NCBI RefSeq assembly: GCF_028372415.1
Contig: NC_092873.1
Span: 349,951,390-350,015,389 of the forward strand
Direction: 5' to 3'
DNA length: 64,000 nucleotides
DNA from: Notamacropus eugenii
Taxonomy: Eukaryota > Chordata > Mammalia > Diprotodontia > Macropodidae
The position numbers and the translations under genes are program-made. A model generated the notes under the pieces. That model was not told the origin of the DNA, made no database searches, and saw only the letters and a program-made list of their open reading frames with translations. Each line of letters begins with the position of its first letter. The stretch's first letter is position 1. Shown one piece after another: positions 29,690-64,000 of the stretch.

Positions 29690-30255
29690 CTTAGAGGTCT
29701 CTGCTCTCAGCTCCGCCCCCTCCGCCCTCGAAGCGACCCAGGCCCCGCCCCCTCTGCCCCAGAGCTCCCTAGATTCCGCCATCTCTTCGCCCGGCGCTAG
29801 GCCACGCCCTCTACGTCCTACAGCTCTCAGGCCCCGCCCCCTGGCCCCGAGCTTCCCTCCACGTCCCCCCCCACGTCAGTCATTCCACAAGCCTCGCCCC
29901 TGCTCTACCCGGGAAGCTCCCGCTTACCCCGCGCGGCCCCGCCTCTCGGTTTCCAGAGCACCTCAAACTCCGCCTCCAAGCCACGCGCGCGCTCCCCAGA
30001 CCGCACCCCTGTCCGAGCTCGACCGCATGCCCTCTTTCTCCGGTCCCTTGCCCCGTGCTGCCCCCTCCCCCAGGGCCACAAGCTCGAGCTTTGCCCTCCA
30101 AGTAACGTTTTTCCTCCCTACCTCCCGGGTTTGTACCTCTCGCTAGGTCTTCCTTCTACGGGTCAGCGTAGGGGACAAACCTCTCGCGAGGGCGTTTTCC
30201 CCCAGACCCACGTGTCCCCAGTTCGCGTCCAGTCCGCAGCGGACGTGGGGCGGTG
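29690..30255 (-). promoter_or_regulatory. G6PC3: CpG-rich promoter region of G6PC3
   Basis: Dense CpG and repeated GC boxes (cCCGCCCC at several places between 29710 and 29945) lie immediately upstream of the G6PC3 start codon at 29502. The region is free of repeats and TATA-less in appearance, as for a housekeeping promoter. The exact start site cannot be read. Confidence 0.7.
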
Positions 30256-31022
30256 GCTACTTCTGCGGTCCTGGGTCAGAGGGTAGCAGGCAGGCTTTGA
30301 AGCTTGATGCTTGATGTTTGAGGAGGATGATAGCTAGTTCTCCAAGTGAGGTTTCTTTCTGCTGCCTTGTCTTATTGATAGAAAGATCCGTGGTCTCGTC
30401 AGGGCATAGGGACAGGGAAGTTCAAGGACATAACCATAGCATCCCAGGTGTGTTGTGAAAGGGGACAGCAATTTCACACACACACCTCTCTCTCTTTCTC
30501 TCTCTCTCAGGGGCGGGATGGGGGATAGAGGAGGAAAGAGTTTAATTTTTAAAATTCTAAAATTCATGTCCCCGAAGTCTATCTACCATGTAATCCAGGG
30601 AATCCAGTAGGGTTGTTTTTGTATGTAAGTATGTGTGAGTGAGAACTAGATTGAAACCGTGTTCAGTGCCCACCCATGAGGCCAACAGTTTACTAGGATT
30701 TGGAGTAACTGGAGAAAGAAATTTATGGAAACTAGAGATGATCATGTTTTTGATGAGGTCTAGGTCACAGGGTATTGTGAGGGGGGAGGCTAAGATTAGG
30801 ATAAAACTTCCTAAAGCCATTTCTAGCCTGAGACATCTTTGCCCTTGGTTAGTTTTGTTGGGAGGAAAGGAAGAAATGAGCGTGGAAAAGTGGATGCCAT
30901 TCAATGAAGAAACAGCAAATTTAGATAGTGAAATGATAAAGATAGCTCAATTATAAAGTGAAGTTGATACATGTTGTGGTTTGGGGTGCTGGGAACATGG
31001 AAATGCAAAGGTACAGGGGGTC
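30256..31022. other. Intergenic stretch between G6PC3 promoter and solo LTR
   Basis: Contains a (CT)n tract at 30486-30508 next to a short CACACA run, otherwise unique sequence. No coding signal. Confidence 0.45.
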
Positions 31023-31444
31023 TGGAAAGAATTCGACCACTCTAGCCTTTTTTCAGTCAAAATATTGAGGTTTATTTGTGTTGCCAATCTGGCTAGATTC
31101 TAAGTGAATCTTCGGTAGCCAATGGGAGTGAGCAGGATTCCTAGTGAATCTGCAACTTAATGGCAGTGAGACTGAAGCCTACCTACAAAAAGCATGGTGA
31201 AAGCATCTGGATGGGATTAAGAAGTGGTAAATAGCCAGGGGTGGTCTAGGTGCTATAGTGAAAGGAGTATTAAGTAGTCTGGGGTGGGCCTAGATTGACA
31301 GTGAAAGCCCTGTCAAACTAATTAAGTGATGGAGGTGGGCTGGGGTGGGCCAGTTACCTAGGGCAGAGGCACTGCTGACATGTATGGGAAAATTCAGGGA
31401 CGGGGCTGCTTTCAAAGATATGGTCTTTTCCTTTTAGGGGTCCA
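31023..31444 (-). mobile_element. Solo LTR of an old endogenous retrovirus (class I-like)
   Basis: A 422-bp block begins TGGA and ends TCCA (the TG...CA rule) and is flanked directly on both sides by the 4-bp repeat GGTC (31019-31022 and 31445-31448). A 4-bp duplication fits class I (gamma-type) elements. Read on the - strand, an AATAAA lies near its 3' end (about 31072-31077), as expected of an LTR. No internal region is attached, so it is a solitary LTR fossil left by recombination. Confidence 0.6.
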
Positions 31445-31448
31445 GGTC

Positions 31449-32560
31449 CCATCAATAAATACATAATTTATATTGTGAAATGATAAAAGCTAATTTATGT
31501 AGTTAAAAAGGTAGCTGGAGTGCAGGTATGTTGACACGAGCATGATTAGAATATCTGGTTTCTAGTCTCACAAGTAGATATTGTCCACTAATATGTTGTA
31601 ACCTCTTAAATTTACCTTCTTCCAGGATGGAGTGAAAATAAAATGAAGTGATATATGTGAAAAGACTACAAAAGATACTTTGTATAATCAGGTAGTATTA
31701 CTTTTGATTTCACCAAGGTGTTGCAGAAGTCAGGGAGCCTTGTGCCCCTTGCTTGGCAAGAGCAATGCTTTTCCTTTCTTTTTTCTTATTAAGGACTGGA
31801 ACATGTTCTTTTCTACTGACTCTGATCCAAATGAGTTTATCAGAGATTCAGGGTCAACAAAGGCAAAATCATCCCTCTAACCCATACCTCTAAACTTCTC
31901 GGTCTTTGACCTAGGATTGGATCAGCTTGAGATTCAGTCTAAAACTAAAAGAGGTCAAATGTCAAAATTTATAGGATGTGATAGGAAATGACAGTTACTA
32001 GGGTCTTGGGTCAATTCACTGCCAGCTAAACTGTTCAAGATACTAAGTCCTAACCATAAAAAGCTAAGAAATTAAAGTCTCTATCCTAAAGGAGTATATT
32101 CGTTTAATTGTATTATTTCTGCCTTAGCAGCCTTTGTCTGTTGCTTTGTTTTTCCTCTTTAACTCTGAGAGAGAACAAATGTGTGGAGTAAAAGTTATTT
32201 TCTGGGGAAGTTTAAACACAACTCTGTGTCTTAGATTGATATTTCTTTGGGGAAAATACAAAAAACCCAAACAAAACTAAAAACCGCAAAACAAAATAAA
32301 ACTGAATCCAACTGGAGGGTCTCCCTTAAATTTAGGCAAGTTGTGTGTGTTAGGGGGAGGAAGGCTGGAGAAATGGATGAAGACCATCAGCTCAGTGGAG
32401 AGGATCAGATTTCACTTAGAGGAGGACACCTTTCCGGGGTTTGCACCTCCTCGTTTCTTTTGGGCCAGACTTTTGATCCCTCTCTCCCTAACTCATCCTG
32501 GCTGCCTGGTTCCTCCTCCCTTCTCTTTTCTCTCTCTCCCGCACTTCGGAGCCCCTCCCT
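31449..32560. other. Intergenic DNA upstream of LSM12
   Basis: AT-rich, no recognised gene. An A-rich low-complexity patch (aaacaaaa units) lies at about 32258-32305. The final 200 bases become C/T-rich approaching the CpG island. Confidence 0.5.
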
Positions 32561-63318
<30,758 letters not shown>

Positions 63319-63778
63319 GTCCCCACACCCCGCACACTTGGGGGACTCTTTCAACATCCAACAGGAGGGAGGCGACATTGGCGTCTTCATCGGAGGCAGG
63401 CCGGGGGAGGGGAGGGAATTCCTTTATTTCCCGTTAGCTCTTTTTAATGAAGGGCTAACAATTCCAAACCTTAGACTTGAACAAAAAACAACAAAAGAAC
63501 GAGAGAATAATTTAAAAGTTGAATCATTACTTGACTAACAGACTTGTTTTGTCTACCATGTTTTTTTTCTTTTTTCTCTCCTGGAACAGTCATCTTGTTA
63601 ATTTTATTTTTGAAAATACTCTGTATCCTTTCCTCTTTGTCCTTTCACCCTTGACTTTCTTCTCCTACTCTGTTCCCTGCCATTCAGTTTTTATAAGTGG
63701 TTATACTTGCCTTCTGAGCAAATGGGAGAAACTTTGACATCTTCCGTTCTGAAATAAAAATAACAAGCTGACTGTGAT
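63319..63778 (+). other. LSM12: LSM12 3' untranslated region
   Basis: About 460 nt from the stop to just past AATAAA at 63753-63758. T-rich, without a clear repeat. Longer forms cannot be excluded, because further A/T-rich signal-like words occur at 63880-63905. Confidence 0.6.
63753..63758 (+). terminator. LSM12: Poly(A) signal of LSM12 (AATAAA)
   Basis: AATAAA 435 nt after the stop, followed by a GT-rich element (gtgatatttgtgttg) within 30 nt. Confidence 0.65.
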
Positions 63779-64000
63779 ATTTGTGTTGAGGCCAGAACAG
63801 CAGATAGGTGCCTCACTTTAATTTTTTTTTGCACAGGGCATGGCTTGAATTAGTTTTATTTTTCTTATCTTTAAATATATATATGAAAATATATATTAAA
63901 ATGTTCTCTAAATATTTTCTGCTTCTTGCAGGTCTCTATATTAGATCATGGCCCAACCCACCTCTACTCCTCCTACCCTTCCAAAAAAGTAAGCCCCTTA

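Noticed and set aside
29690-30255. Bidirectional promoter for an unknown + strand gene
   Set aside because: No coding exon or splice pattern on the + strand between here and the LSM12 island. The region is explained by G6PC3.

Overview
The window is a piece of a mammalian chromosome, almost certainly from a marsupial. Three split genes encode proteins that I recognise as very close to human HDAC5, G6PC3 and LSM12. The introns are full of repeats typical of marsupials: tRNA-derived MIR/THER-type SINEs, one SINE with an RTE/BovB-like tail, a marsupial-type LINE-1 3' end, a HAL1 ('half-L1') element, old L2 and L3/CR1 LINEs, and Tc1/mariner, Tigger and hAT fossils. Species cannot be fixed from the sequence. 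Repeat family names are from memory and unverified by any search.

Layout. Positions 1-18.7 kb: HDAC5 on the + strand. 24 coding exons run from 4178 to the stop at 16739, followed by a 1.9 kb 3' UTR. The first coding exons (about 33 residues) lie before position 1. 18.7-23.2 kb: intergenic, nested LINEs and SINEs. 23.2-29.6 kb: G6PC3 on the - strand, all six coding exons, 346 residues, with a CpG-rich promoter at about 29.7-30.25 kb. 30.3-32.5 kb: intergenic, with a solo LTR. 32.6-63.8 kb: LSM12 on the + strand, all five coding exons, 195 residues. LSM12 intron 2 is 23.6 kb and holds most of the repeats. The order and orientation HDAC5, G6PC3, LSM12 match the mirror image of human 17q21.31.

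The three genes do not form a pathway. HDAC5 is a signal-regulated transcriptional corepressor, G6PC3 an endoplasmic reticulum phosphatase, and LSM12 an RNA/NAADP-binding Lsm protein. Exon boundaries were placed by hand from homology and GT/AG sites. All three reading frames close without a shift: 3222 nt after a 2-nt partial codon for HDAC5, 1041 nt for G6PC3 and 588 nt for LSM12.

I see no new multi-gene system. The best observations are: LSM12 intron 1 has textbook U12-type (minor spliceosome) signals; a perfect MEF2 site lies beside an E-box in an intron of HDAC5, itself a MEF2 corepressor; a nearly complete HAL1 element has a 14-bp target duplication inside a SINE inside an L2; and two DNA transposons have recognisable ends.
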